12,785 bases of DNA, taken from assembly GCA_023390785.1 (NCBI GenBank), contig JAEWCE010000309.1:1-12785 (forward strand). The letters run 5' to 3'. The translations under genes and the position numbers were made by a program. Below the pieces are notes generated by a model. The model did no database searches. It was given only the letters and a program-made list of their open reading frames with translations, and had not been told where the DNA came from. Shown piece by piece: positions 6,172-12,785 of the stretch. Source of the DNA: Pseudomonadota bacterium (GTDB lineage Bacteria; Pseudomonadota; Alphaproteobacteria; Rhizobiales; Devosiaceae). The stretch's first letter is position 1, and each line of letters begins with the position of its first letter.

Positions 6172-6200
6172 CCCATATAGAAGGCGCTCGGGGCGGTCAA
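6172..6200 (-). promoter_or_regulatory. Probable promoter of the tRNA-Arg gene
   Basis: On the minus strand TTGACC (6200-6195) is followed by TATATG (6179-6174, spacing 15) or TATGGG (6177-6172, spacing 17), about 37-44 bp before the tRNA. The TGA stop of the sensor kinase gene lies inside the -35 element. This would let the tRNA be transcribed independently of the kinase gene. Confidence 0.45.
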
Positions 6201-7630
6201 GCGAGGCGGAGGGCGGCCGGCAGGGTGATGTCGAAGCGGGTGCCCGGATCAAGCGGCACGTAATTGAGAACGCCCCCATGGGCGGCGACCAGCTCGCGGG
6301 CGATGGCAAGGCCGAGGCCGGTGCCGCCGGCCTTGGCCGAGCCCTCGAAGGCGACGAATAGGTTCTCCCGCGCCCGCGGTGGCAGTCCGGGACCGTTGTC
6401 GGCGACGCCGACGACGATATTTCCTGCGCCGGCCGTGAAGGTCACCTCGATCCGGGGGTCGATGACCTTGTCGGCTGCCGCCTCTAGGGCTTCGCGGGCA
6501 TTCTTGATCAAATTGACGAGGACGCGGGCGAGCTGCTCGGGATCGACCCTGAGGGAGATGCCGTCGGGCACGGCGTTGGCGTAGGCGATGTCGGGGTGGC
6601 GCATGGCGCCGGCGTCGATCGCCGATTCGTCGACCAACGCGCGCAAGTCAACCGGCACCGGGCGCGGCGGCGTGCCTGCCTCCCGGCCGTAATCGAGCAC
6701 GGATTCGGCAAAGGCCACGGCCTTGTCGATGGAGTGCAGCAGGCGCGGGGCGAGACGCTGGATCTTGGGGTCGTCCAGCGCCACCACCTGGTCCGACAGG
6801 AGTTGTGCCGAGGTCAGGGTGTTGCGCAGATCGTGGTTGATCTTGGCGACGGCGAGCCCGAGGTCGGCCAGATGCCGGCGCTGACGCAGCATGGAGAAGA
6901 TGTCGGTCTCCATCGCCGCCAGTTCGTTCTCGACGATGCCGATCTCGTCCTTGCGGCGCGTGGGCGAGATGATGAGCGAGGCGTTCTCGGGCGCCATACG
7001 GTAGGCGACCATGTTGCCGGTGAGGCGGCGGATCGGGTCGATCAGCAGGCGGCTGACCAGGATATAGAGCACGCCGGCCGTGAGGATGGCTATGATCAGG
7101 GAAATGAGAACGATATTCCACGAGTAGTTGAGCAGGTCGGCGTGCAGCGGCGCCTCGTCCATGATCACCTCGACCTCGGACTGCGCCTCGCCGCCGTCGG
7201 AATTGCCGACGATCCTGAGGATGCGGTCGCCGCCATGGGTCAGGGTATCGAGGGCGCCCATGATCAGCGTCGGATAGTCGGTCTGGCGCATATCGACCGT
7301 CACCGCCTGGCGCGGCATGGGTTTTTCGTCGAGCTCAATCAGCTGGCTCTGGCCGTTGCGGCGATAGACGAGGGCGATGGCACCGGCCGAATGCAGCAGA
7401 TTATTGGTCAGCATCTTGGGCAGCTCCATGGCATCGGGCACCGCGTCGAGCACGCGGGCGGCGACGATGCCGACGCGCAGCCGGTCATCGAGCCAGGACT
7501 GGCGGTAGTTGCCTGCCGAGGGGAGATAGATCACCACTTCGACCGCGAGGATCACCAGCGTGATCGTGGCGATGAGTTTGACCGAGAGCCCGGAAAACGG
7601 CCCGGGCATGGCGCGGGGCTCGCTTGTCAT
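6197..7630 (-). CDS. Orphan sensor histidine kinase with HAMP domain
   Basis: The 477-residue kinase has TM1 at about 18-37, a periplasmic domain at about 38-170, TM2 at about 171-193 and HAMP at about 194-247. The dimerisation helix has the variant H box AVAKINHDLRNTL (H266). The ATPase domain has N373/N377 (NLIKNAREAL), DNGPGLPP at 411-418 and GGTGLGLAIA at 435-444, so it should be catalytically competent. ATG 7630 is set by a strong AAGGAGG seven bases upstream. No response regulator is nearby, so it must signal to one encoded elsewhere. It follows the flavoprotein gene with a gap of 26 bp and shares its transcript, hinting that the flavoprotein and the kinase act together. Stimulus unknown. 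Confidence 0.93.
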   Translation of the reverse strand: MTSEPRAMPGPFSGLSVKLIATITLVILAVEVVIYLPSAGNYRQSWLDDRLRVGIVAARVLDAVPDAMELPKMLTNNLLHSAGAIALVYRRNGQSQLIELDEKPMPRQAVTVDMRQTDYPTLIMGALDTLTHGGDRILRIVGNSDGGEAQSEVEVIMDEAPLHADLLNYSWNIVLISLIIAILTAGVLYILVSRLLIDPIRRLTGNMVAYRMAPENASLIISPTRRKDEIGIVENELAAMETDIFSMLRQRRHLADLGLAVAKINHDLRNTLTSAQLLSDQVVALDDPKIQRLAPRLLHSIDKAVAFAESVLDYGREAGTPPRPVPVDLRALVDESAIDAGAMRHPDIAYANAVPDGISLRVDPEQLARVLVNLIKNAREALEAAADKVIDPRIEVTFTAGAGNIVVGVADNGPGLPPRARENLFVAFEGSAKAGGTGLGLAIARELVAAHGGVLNYVPLDPGTRFDITLPAALRLA

Positions 7631-7656
7631 CTTCCGCCCTCCTTACCCAATAAGCC

Positions 7657-9099
7657 CTAGGGCAACAAGCGGCTGAAGCGGAGGCGCCGGGCCAGCGCGC
7701 GCGCCTGGGCGCTGCCGGCAAAGGCCTGCTCGCCGAGGCTGCGGACGATGTCGGCATAGCTCGGATGCGGCGCGGTGACCTCGATCAGGCGCGAGGCGTG
7801 AAGCTTGAGGACGATGGCTGTGGCAAAGATCGCTGCCAGCTCGGCGGCGCCCGGCCCGACGATACCGGCGCCGAGGATGGTACCCGAGCGCGCGACGATG
7901 AGCTTGACCATACCCATGCCGTTGCGCTCGGCGCGGGCGCGGTCGTTCTCGGCGAAACCGGCGCGCAGCACCTCGAAGCCGGACTTGAAGCGGGCACGCG
8001 CCACCGCCTCGCTGAGACCGATTTCGGCAATCGCGGGATCGGTCAGGATGAGGCGCGGCACGGCGGCGGGATCGTAGCGCGAGGGCTGATTGAGCAGCGC
8101 GGCGCGGACGACGAGGTCTGCCTCGAGGGCGTTGAGATGCGGGGCCGGCGCGTGGCCGGCAACCTCGCCGACCGCGTAGACACGCTGGTTGGTGGTGCGC
8201 AGCGACTGGTTGAGCGAGAGTGCGCCCGGATCGGATTTCGAGCGACGGATACGGGCGGCATCGAGCTGCAACTCTTCGAGATTGGCAGCGCTGCCGGTGG
8301 CCACGAGGATGTGCGAGGCATCGAGCGTGAGGGTGTCCTCGCCGGTGGTGCGGATGACGACGCCGATGCCCTGCGCGCGGGCCTGGACGGCTACGGTGGC
8401 GGCATTTTCGTAGAGCTTGACGCCTTCGTCGCGTAAGCGGCGCAGGGCGATTTCGGCCAGCTCGGGATCGATCTGGGGCAGGATCCTGCCGGTCTCGACG
8501 ATGCTCACCTCGCAGCCGAGGCGGTTGTAGCTGAGGGCAAGTTCGACCGCCATTGGACCGGCGCCGAGGACGACCAGGTGGGTGAGCTTGCGGGTGTTGT
8601 CGAAAATGGTGTCCTGGGTGAAGTAGGGAACCGACAAAAGCCCAGGGATATCAGGCAGGAGCGGGCGGGCGCCGGTGGCGAGGACGAAGCGGCGGGCGCG
8701 GATTTCGCTGTCGCCGACCTTGACGGTACGGGGGTCGGCGAAAGCAGCCACGCCCTTGACGATGTCGACGCCCAGGGCGGCGAAACGGGCCTCGGAGACC
8801 TGCGGCGCGGTGCGGGCGATGACCTCGGCGATATGGTCGTGGACCTTGCGGAAGCTGACCTTGGGCGCTTCCTCGGGATAGACGCCGAAGGGGGGGCTGG
8901 TGATGGCCAGCGCCGTGCGCCGGGCCGCCGCCGCAAGCGCCTGAAGCGCAAGGGATCCCGAGCGGAGCGAGGCGCCGCCGAAGCTCGCTTTCTCGACGAT
9001 GGTGACGCTGGCGCCGAGGCGCCGGGCGGCCTCGGCGACGGCGAGGCCGGAGGCGCCGGCGCCGATCACGCACAAATCGGGTGTCAAAACGCTCGCCAA
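7657..9099 (-). CDS. Flavin disulfide-reductase-fold protein lacking the redox cysteines
   Basis: The 480-residue product has the full dihydrolipoyl dehydrogenase/mercuric reductase layout. An FAD-binding GxGxxG lies at 13-18 (VIGAGASGLA), LATGARP at 140-146, NAD(P)-binding GAGPMAVELA at 179-188, the second FAD motif YAVGEVAG at 308-315, and a dimerisation domain at about 345-470. The redox site that is normally GGTCxxxxGCxPSK reads GGASLRSGSLALQ (41-53), so both cysteines are serine (S44, S49). The C-terminal His-Glu pair appears as H445 and D450. It therefore cannot do standard dithiol chemistry, but could still be an FAD-dependent dehydrogenase or diaphorase, or a redox sensor. The start is TTG 9099, with AGGGG about six bases upstream. 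It leads the transcript containing the sensor kinase. The fold is certain; the reaction is unknown. Confidence 0.92.
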   Translation of the reverse strand: MASVLTPDLCVIGAGASGLAVAEAARRLGASVTIVEKASFGGASLRSGSLALQALAAAARRTALAITSPPFGVYPEEAPKVSFRKVHDHIAEVIARTAPQVSEARFAALGVDIVKGVAAFADPRTVKVGDSEIRARRFVLATGARPLLPDIPGLLSVPYFTQDTIFDNTRKLTHLVVLGAGPMAVELALSYNRLGCEVSIVETGRILPQIDPELAEIALRRLRDEGVKLYENAATVAVQARAQGIGVVIRTTGEDTLTLDASHILVATGSAANLEELQLDAARIRRSKSDPGALSLNQSLRTTNQRVYAVGEVAGHAPAPHLNALEADLVVRAALLNQPSRYDPAAVPRLILTDPAIAEIGLSEAVARARFKSGFEVLRAGFAENDRARAERNGMGMVKLIVARSGTILGAGIVGPGAAELAAIFATAIVLKLHASRLIEVTAPHPSYADIVRSLGEQAFAGSAQARALARRLRFSRLLP

Positions 9100-9263
9100 T
9101 CCAGCCCCTTAGCGCCGCAAACGCAGGATTTGTCCGGTTCTAGAGCAAGGCGGGCAAAACGCCAAATTCGGCGGCAAAAATGGCTTTAGGGGACGCAAAA
9201 TGACCGTGAAATTGTGTCACGTGGTGGCGCGACACCGGCGCCGGGCGCAGGTGACCGGATGCG

Positions 9264-9292
9264 TTGACTTATAGGGGCCATTTCAGTATAGC
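9264..9292 (+). promoter_or_regulatory. Sigma70-type promoter for rpmH-rnpA-yidC
   Basis: TTGACT (9264-9269) and TATAGC (9287-9292) are separated by 17 bp. Transcription would start near 9298, giving a leader of about 107 bases before rpmH. The intergenic stretch 9100-9405 holds nothing else certain. The leader contains an inverted repeat GATCGG (9318-9323)/CCGATC (9351-9356). The promoter of the divergent flavoprotein gene must also lie here, but I cannot place it. Confidence 0.6.
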
Positions 9293-9405
9293 CGCCCGCA
9301 ACCTGCCCCGCGTGACGGATCGGCGTTTGCTGGCCTAAAGCGGCGTGGCACCGATCTAGCGCAAGTGACGAGCACAGAGGACCGCGCCCGGCGTGGTGTA
9401 AGACT

Positions 9406-9540
9406 ATGAAGCGTACGTACCAGCCGAGCAAGATTGTGCGCACCCGCCGCCACGGCTTCCGCGCCCGCATGGCCACCCGCGATGGCCGCAAGATCCTGAA
9501 CCTGCGCCGCAAGGTCGGCCGCAAGAAGCTCTCGGCCTAA
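9406..9540 (+). CDS. rpmH: Ribosomal protein bL34
   Basis: The 44-residue, very basic product starts MKRTYQPSKIVRTRRHGFRA and ends RRKVGRKKLSA, the universal L34 signature at the normal length. It is a late-assembling protein of the 50S subunit. It is first in the classical rpmH-rnpA-yidC cluster; rnpA follows 13 bp after the stop. The long leader with an inverted repeat could be a place for regulation, but nothing specific is recognisable. The Shine-Dalgarno is weak. Confidence 0.98.
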   Translation: MKRTYQPSKIVRTRRHGFRARMATRDGRKILNLRRKVGRKKLSA

Positions 9541-9553
9541 GGGAACGGGCCGC

Positions 9554-9922
9554 ATGACGGCGGCGCCCCAGGGCAACGGATCGCTTCGGCGCCTCCGCAA
9601 ACGGGCGCAGTTCCTCAATGCGGCCAAGGGCCGGCGCGCCGGACGCAACGCGTTCTCGCTGCAGGCCGCCGCCGTGGACGCCGCCGATGCCGGCGTCGGC
9701 TTCACCGTCACCAAGAAGGTGGGCAACGCCCCCGAGCGCAACCGCATCAAGCGGCGTTTGCGCGCAGCCGCCAGGGCTTGCGGCGTCCAGTTCCTGCCCC
9801 AACATGACTACGTGCTCGTGGGCCGCCGCGAGGCGCTGAGCGAACCGTTTGCCAAGGTCGTTGCCGACCTTTCTTCCGCCATAGCCAAAGTGCACGCCGT
9901 GCCGCGTGACGCCAGGACCTGA
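9554..9922 (+). CDS. rnpA: Ribonuclease P protein component
   Basis: The 122-residue basic protein is the protein subunit of RNase P, which removes the 5' leader of tRNA precursors together with the catalytic RNA. The diagnostic RNR region is visible at 54-73 (TKKVGNAPERNRIKRRLRAA, with R62-N63-R64), after the N-terminal LRKRAQF and the strand GVGFTVT. Length is normal for alphaproteobacteria. It lies between rpmH and yidC, six bases before the yidC start. The small yidD gene that often sits between rnpA and yidC is absent here. Confidence 0.96.
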   Translation: MTAAPQGNGSLRRLRKRAQFLNAAKGRRAGRNAFSLQAAAVDAADAGVGFTVTKKVGNAPERNRIKRRLRAAARACGVQFLPQHDYVLVGRREALSEPFAKVVADLSSAIAKVHAVPRDART

Positions 9923-9928
9923 GAGAGA

Positions 9929-11791
9929 ATGAACGAATCCAACCGCAACATGATTATCGCCATCGTGCTCAGCGTGGTGGTGTTGTTCGGGTGGCAGTTC
10001 TTCGTGGCCGGGCCGCAGATGCAGAAGGCGCAGCAGCAGGCCGAACTCGCTGCCCAACAGGCCTCGGCCGCCAATCCCGGCCTTGCGACCTCGACCACGA
10101 CACCCAACGGCACGACCGCCGCAACGCCGGCGGCAACGGCGACCAGCGCCACCGGCGGCAAGATCTATACCGACCGCGCCCAGGCAATCGCTGCGACGCA
10201 GCGCATCGCCATCGACACGCCGGCGCTGAAGGGCTCGATCAATCTCAGCGGCGGGCGGCTCGATGACCTCGAGCTCAAGAAGTACACCGAGACGGTCGAC
10301 CCGAGCTCGCCGATCATCACGCTGTTGTCGCCCTCGGGCGTGGAGACCGAGCAGGGCCTGCCCTATGCCTATTACGTCGAGCAGGGCTGGGCCCCTGCCA
10401 GCGGCAGCTCGGTGAAGGTGCCGGACGGCTCGAGCGTATGGACCGCCGACGGCAGTGGCACGCTGACACAGACGACGCCGGTGACGCTGAGCTGGGACAA
10501 TGGTGCGGGCCTGGTGTTCCACCGCAGCTTTGCGGTCGACGCCAACTACCTGTTCACGGTGACCCAGAGCGTCGAGAACAAGTCGGGCGCGGACGTGCAG
10601 CTCTTCCCCTATGCGCGCGTGATCCGCGAGGGCACGCCGCACGTGCAGAACTTCTTCGTGCAGCACGAAGGGCCGGTGGGCGTGCTGGGCTCGAACAACC
10701 AGATTTCGAAGAAGTACACGGACCTGCAGGGCGACAAGCAGATCCGGCTCGACAACACCTCGGGCTGGCTCGGCTTCACGGATAAGTACTGGGCAACGGC
10801 GGTGATCGCCGAGCCGGGCACGCAGATCAACGCGCAGTTCACCTACCTCAAGCCCAACAACATCGACGAGTACCAGACGAGCTTCGTCGACTCGACGCCG
10901 GTGACGGTCGCCAATGGCGCGACCGCCGAGAACAAGAGCTATGTGTTTGCCGGCGCCAAGGAAGAGGCGGTGATCGCCTCGTATGAGAGCCAGTACCATT
11001 TCGACCGGCTGGAGCTGTTGATCGACTGGGGCTGGTTCTTCTTCATCACCAAACCGATGTTCTACCTGCTGCGGTTCCTCTACGGCTTCCTGGGCAATTT
11101 CGGCCTCGCCATGCTGCTGCTGACGGTGATCGTCAAGGCCCTGTTCTTCCCGCTTGCCAACCGCTCCTACGCCTCGATGGCAGCGATGCGGCGGGTGCAG
11201 CCGGAGATGAAGGAAATCCAGGCCCGCTTCAAGGACGACCGCGCCGCGCAGCAGCAGGCGATGATGGAGCTCTACAAGCGCGAGAAGATCAATCCGCTGG
11301 CCGGCTGCTGGCCGGTGCTGGTGCAGATTCCGGTGTTCTACTCGCTCTATACCGTGATCTTCATCAGCCTCGAGATGCGGCATGCGCCGTTCTTCGGCTG
11401 GATCCAGGACCTGGCGGCGCAAGACCCCACCAACATCTTCACGCTGTTCGGGCTGATTCCGTGGGACCCGACGGCGCTGCCCCTGGTCGGCGGGCTGGCC
11501 CATCTCGGCATCTGGCCGCTGATCATGGGCTGCACCATGTGGGTGCAGATGCGGCTCAACCCGCAGCAGGCGGACCCGACGCAACAACTGATCTTCAACT
11601 GGATGCCGGTGGTATTCACCTTCATGCTGGGGACGTTCCCGGCAGGGCTGGTGATCTATTGGAGCTGGAACAACTTCCTGAGCATCTGCCAGCAGTACTT
11701 CATCATGAGCCGGCACGGCGCCAAGGTGGATCTGTTCGGCAACATCCTGACGTCGCTGGGCCTCAGAAAGACCAAGACCAGCTCGACCTGA
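9929..11791 (+). CDS. yidC: Membrane protein insertase YidC
   Basis: The 620-residue protein is a full-length Gram-negative YidC/Oxa1 insertase, which inserts and folds inner-membrane proteins alone or with SecYEG. An N-terminal anchor lies at about 7-27 (MIIAIVLSVVVLFGWQFFVA). An Ala/Gln/Thr-rich linker runs at about 30-75. The periplasmic beta-supersandwich domain runs to about 350. The conserved core has five membrane segments, beginning LELLIDWGWFFFITKPMFYL. The groove position that is Arg in E. coli (R366) appears to be K403 here (VIVKALFFPLANRS), a usual change in this class. The cytoplasmic hairpin MRRVQPEMKEIQARFKDDRA and the NPLAGCWPVLVQIPVFYSLY motif are intact. GAGAGAG precedes ATG 9929. 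A sulfotransferase-like gene follows 15 bp after the stop. Confidence 0.98.
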   Translation: MNESNRNMIIAIVLSVVVLFGWQFFVAGPQMQKAQQQAELAAQQASAANPGLATSTTTPNGTTAATPAATATSATGGKIYTDRAQAIAATQRIAIDTPALKGSINLSGGRLDDLELKKYTETVDPSSPIITLLSPSGVETEQGLPYAYYVEQGWAPASGSSVKVPDGSSVWTADGSGTLTQTTPVTLSWDNGAGLVFHRSFAVDANYLFTVTQSVENKSGADVQLFPYARVIREGTPHVQNFFVQHEGPVGVLGSNNQISKKYTDLQGDKQIRLDNTSGWLGFTDKYWATAVIAEPGTQINAQFTYLKPNNIDEYQTSFVDSTPVTVANGATAENKSYVFAGAKEEAVIASYESQYHFDRLELLIDWGWFFFITKPMFYLLRFLYGFLGNFGLAMLLLTVIVKALFFPLANRSYASMAAMRRVQPEMKEIQARFKDDRAAQQQAMMELYKREKINPLAGCWPVLVQIPVFYSLYTVIFISLEMRHAPFFGWIQDLAAQDPTNIFTLFGLIPWDPTALPLVGGLAHLGIWPLIMGCTMWVQMRLNPQQADPTQQLIFNWMPVVFTFMLGTFPAGLVIYWSWNNFLSICQQYFIMSRHGAKVDLFGNILTSLGLRKTKTSST

Positions 11792-11806
11792 TCGCGATCG
11801 CGGCGG

Positions 11807-12496
11807 ATGGACGGGATCACCGTCATTACCAGCCGACGCAGCGGTGCCGGGCATCTGTTCGCCCTGTTGCGCAATTTCGAGGCTGTCGCTCCAAGCGACG
11901 GCCTTTTTGCCGATGGGGCGCAGGATGCCGGCGGACGGATCGATGTGTTCGAGCTCGAGGCGCGCGCCACCCACAAGAGCGTCGTGGTGCTGAAGGCGAC
12001 GCCGACGCTGCGGCGCGAGACGATCGAAACCGAGCTGCTCGGCCGCCCCGGCATGCGCGCACTGTTCGTCCTGCGGCGGCAGATCGACACCTATGTCTCG
12101 CTGGTCAAGGCGAGCGCGCTCGATGCCTGGCGCGATACCGATCTGACGCCGGTCAAGGTGAAGCTCGACGTGGGTCATTTCGCCAACTGGCTCGACGAGC
12201 AGGAGGCCTGGTACGCGCACTGGCGGAGCTGGCTCGAGCGGCGGGCGCTGCCGACGCCGGCGCTGCGCTATGAGACGCATCTGACCCTGCCGGACGAGGT
12301 GGTGCTGCACCGCTTCGCGGCCACGGCGGCACAGCTCGGCGTGGTCCTGCGCGTGCCGGCGGAGCTGCCCTTTGCCGGCCTGATGCGGCAGGACCGCGAA
12401 AAGGCGGTGGCAGTCAAGGTGAAGAACTGGCCGGACTTCTCGAAGGCGCTGATCGAGCGCGGCATTGAAAGGCGCGCCTTCGGCTATCCGATGTAG
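11807..12496 (+). CDS. Sulfotransferase-like P-loop protein
   Basis: The 229-residue product resembles small bacterial sulfotransferases that use PAPS, of the Stf0 or related type. An N-terminal strand-loop VITSRRSGAGHLFALL (6-21) fits the 5'-phosphosulfate loop. LFVLRRQIDTYVSLVKASAL (86-105) fits the 3'-phosphate-binding arginine/serine helix (R90, R91, S98). LRYETHLTLPDEVVLHRFAA (153-172) matches the usual late segment. No catalytic histidine can be assigned with confidence and the acceptor is unknown, so the activity is an inference. It starts 15 bp after yidC, with GGCGG as a weak ribosome-binding site, and is probably cotranscribed. In many alphaproteobacteria yidC is followed by the GTPase gene engB, so this is an unusual neighbour. 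Confidence 0.7.
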   Translation: MDGITVITSRRSGAGHLFALLRNFEAVAPSDGLFADGAQDAGGRIDVFELEARATHKSVVVLKATPTLRRETIETELLGRPGMRALFVLRRQIDTYVSLVKASALDAWRDTDLTPVKVKLDVGHFANWLDEQEAWYAHWRSWLERRALPTPALRYETHLTLPDEVVLHRFAATAAQLGVVLRVPAELPFAGLMRQDREKAVAVKVKNWPDFSKALIERGIERRAFGYPM

Positions 12497-12555
12497 GCAG
12501 TCGACGGCCGGCAGTTCCTCGCTATGCTTGGCCCGAACCGCGATTGGAGACAGAC

Positions 12556-12785
12556 ATGGCCGACACCCACCGCGTCTATGCGATGAGCCTGGCGAGCGTC
12601 TATCCGCTCTATGTCGCCAAGGTGGAGCGCAAAGGGCGCAGCAAGGCCGAGGTCGACCAGGTCATCGGCTGGCTGACGGGACATACGCCGGCATCGCTGC
12701 AGACGGTGCTGGCGAGGGGCACGAGCCTCGAGGCGTTCTTTGCCGAAGCGCCGGCGATGAACCCGGCGCGCGCGCTGGTGACGGG
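12556..12785 (+). CDS. DUF2200-family protein, N-terminal part
   Basis: From ATG 12556, with GGAGA five bases upstream, 76 codons run off the right edge. The sequence MADTHRVYAMSLASVYPLYV, followed by AKVERKGRSKAEVDQVIGWL, TGHTP and FFAEAPAMNPARALV, matches the conserved N-terminus of the DUF2200 family. These are short cytoplasmic proteins of about 115 residues with no established function. The gap of 59 bp to the sulfotransferase-like gene could hold a promoter, but I cannot identify one. Confidence 0.88.
   Translation, partial: MADTHRVYAMSLASVYPLYVAKVERKGRSKAEVDQVIGWLTGHTPASLQTVLARGTSLEAFFAEAPAMNPARALVT

Noticed and set aside
5936..6309. Minus-strand frame running through the tRNA and the junction, once considered an upstream continuation of the phosphorylase
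   Set aside because: It is in a different frame from the phosphorylase fragment, passes through the tRNA gene and shows no phosphorylase motifs; the plus-strand recombinase reading explains 5920-6048 better.
6596..7660. A 354-codon plus-strand open frame opposite the orphan kinase
   Set aside because: It is antisense to a kinase with complete motifs. The composition (Asp/His/Gln/Gly/Arg) is that of a shadow frame.
9404..12310. A 968-codon open frame on the minus strand opposite rnpA, yidC and the sulfotransferase-like gene
   Set aside because: It mirrors the codon structure of the real plus-strand genes in GC-rich DNA. Its translation is His/Arg/Gln-rich without any domain, and yidC, rnpA and rpmH are unambiguous.
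1..12785. CRISPR arrays, complete insertion sequences, rRNA genes, riboswitches
   Set aside because: I saw no regularly spaced repeats, no terminal inverted repeats around a transposase, no rRNA segments and no recognisable riboswitch fold.

Overview
The window looks like chromosomal DNA of a GC-rich alphaproteobacterium, most likely Hyphomicrobiales. The conserved rpmH-rnpA-yidC cluster at 9406-11791, the YidC and L34 sequences, and the style of the two-component and cytochrome genes all fit this. A Devosia-like genus is possible, but that rests on impression only.

Layout. The left part (1-6058) is a mosaic. It opens with the N-terminus of a secreted protein on the minus strand (1-305). A divergent control region (306-489) follows, then an OmpR-type response regulator (490-1149) and its sensor kinase (1146-2483) with an ATGA overlap. 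On the minus strand come a tiny hypothetical ORF, a PAP2 phosphatase (2651-3616), a cytochrome b561-type membrane protein (3723-4250), a small secreted PepSY-like protein (4287-4565), a frameshifted second PepSY gene (about 4599-4899) and the C-terminal third of an alpha-glucan phosphorylase (4991-5890). The phosphorylase stops abruptly beside a degenerate large serine recombinase tail on the opposite strand (about 5920-6048). A tRNA-Arg(ACG) gene (6059-6135) closes this part. Base composition by eye is lower in 3300-5900 than to the right of the tRNA. The remnants suggest recombination or insertion followed by decay.

The right part (6136-12785) looks like stable core DNA. On the minus strand a flavin disulfide-reductase-like protein lacking both redox cysteines (7657-9099) is followed by an orphan sensor kinase (6197-7630), and then by the tRNA. 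Divergently, a good sigma70-type promoter (9264-9292) leads into rpmH, rnpA and yidC, followed by a sulfotransferase-like gene and a DUF2200-family gene cut by the window edge.

How the genes work together. The best regulatory signal is a 16-bp tandem half-site, GTCAGGYTNNNGTCAG, with half-sites one helical turn (11 bp) apart. Two copies in exact dyad symmetry lie between the secreted-protein gene and the response regulator. A third lies upstream of the PepSY/cytochrome b pair 3.5 kb away. In two of the three, a CTAG lies at the same distance downstream. This suggests one regulon: the two-component system controls itself, the divergent secreted protein (perhaps FMN-binding) and a membrane/periplasmic electron-transfer pair. 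The rpmH-rnpA-yidC cluster serves ribosome assembly, tRNA 5' maturation and inner-membrane protein insertion.
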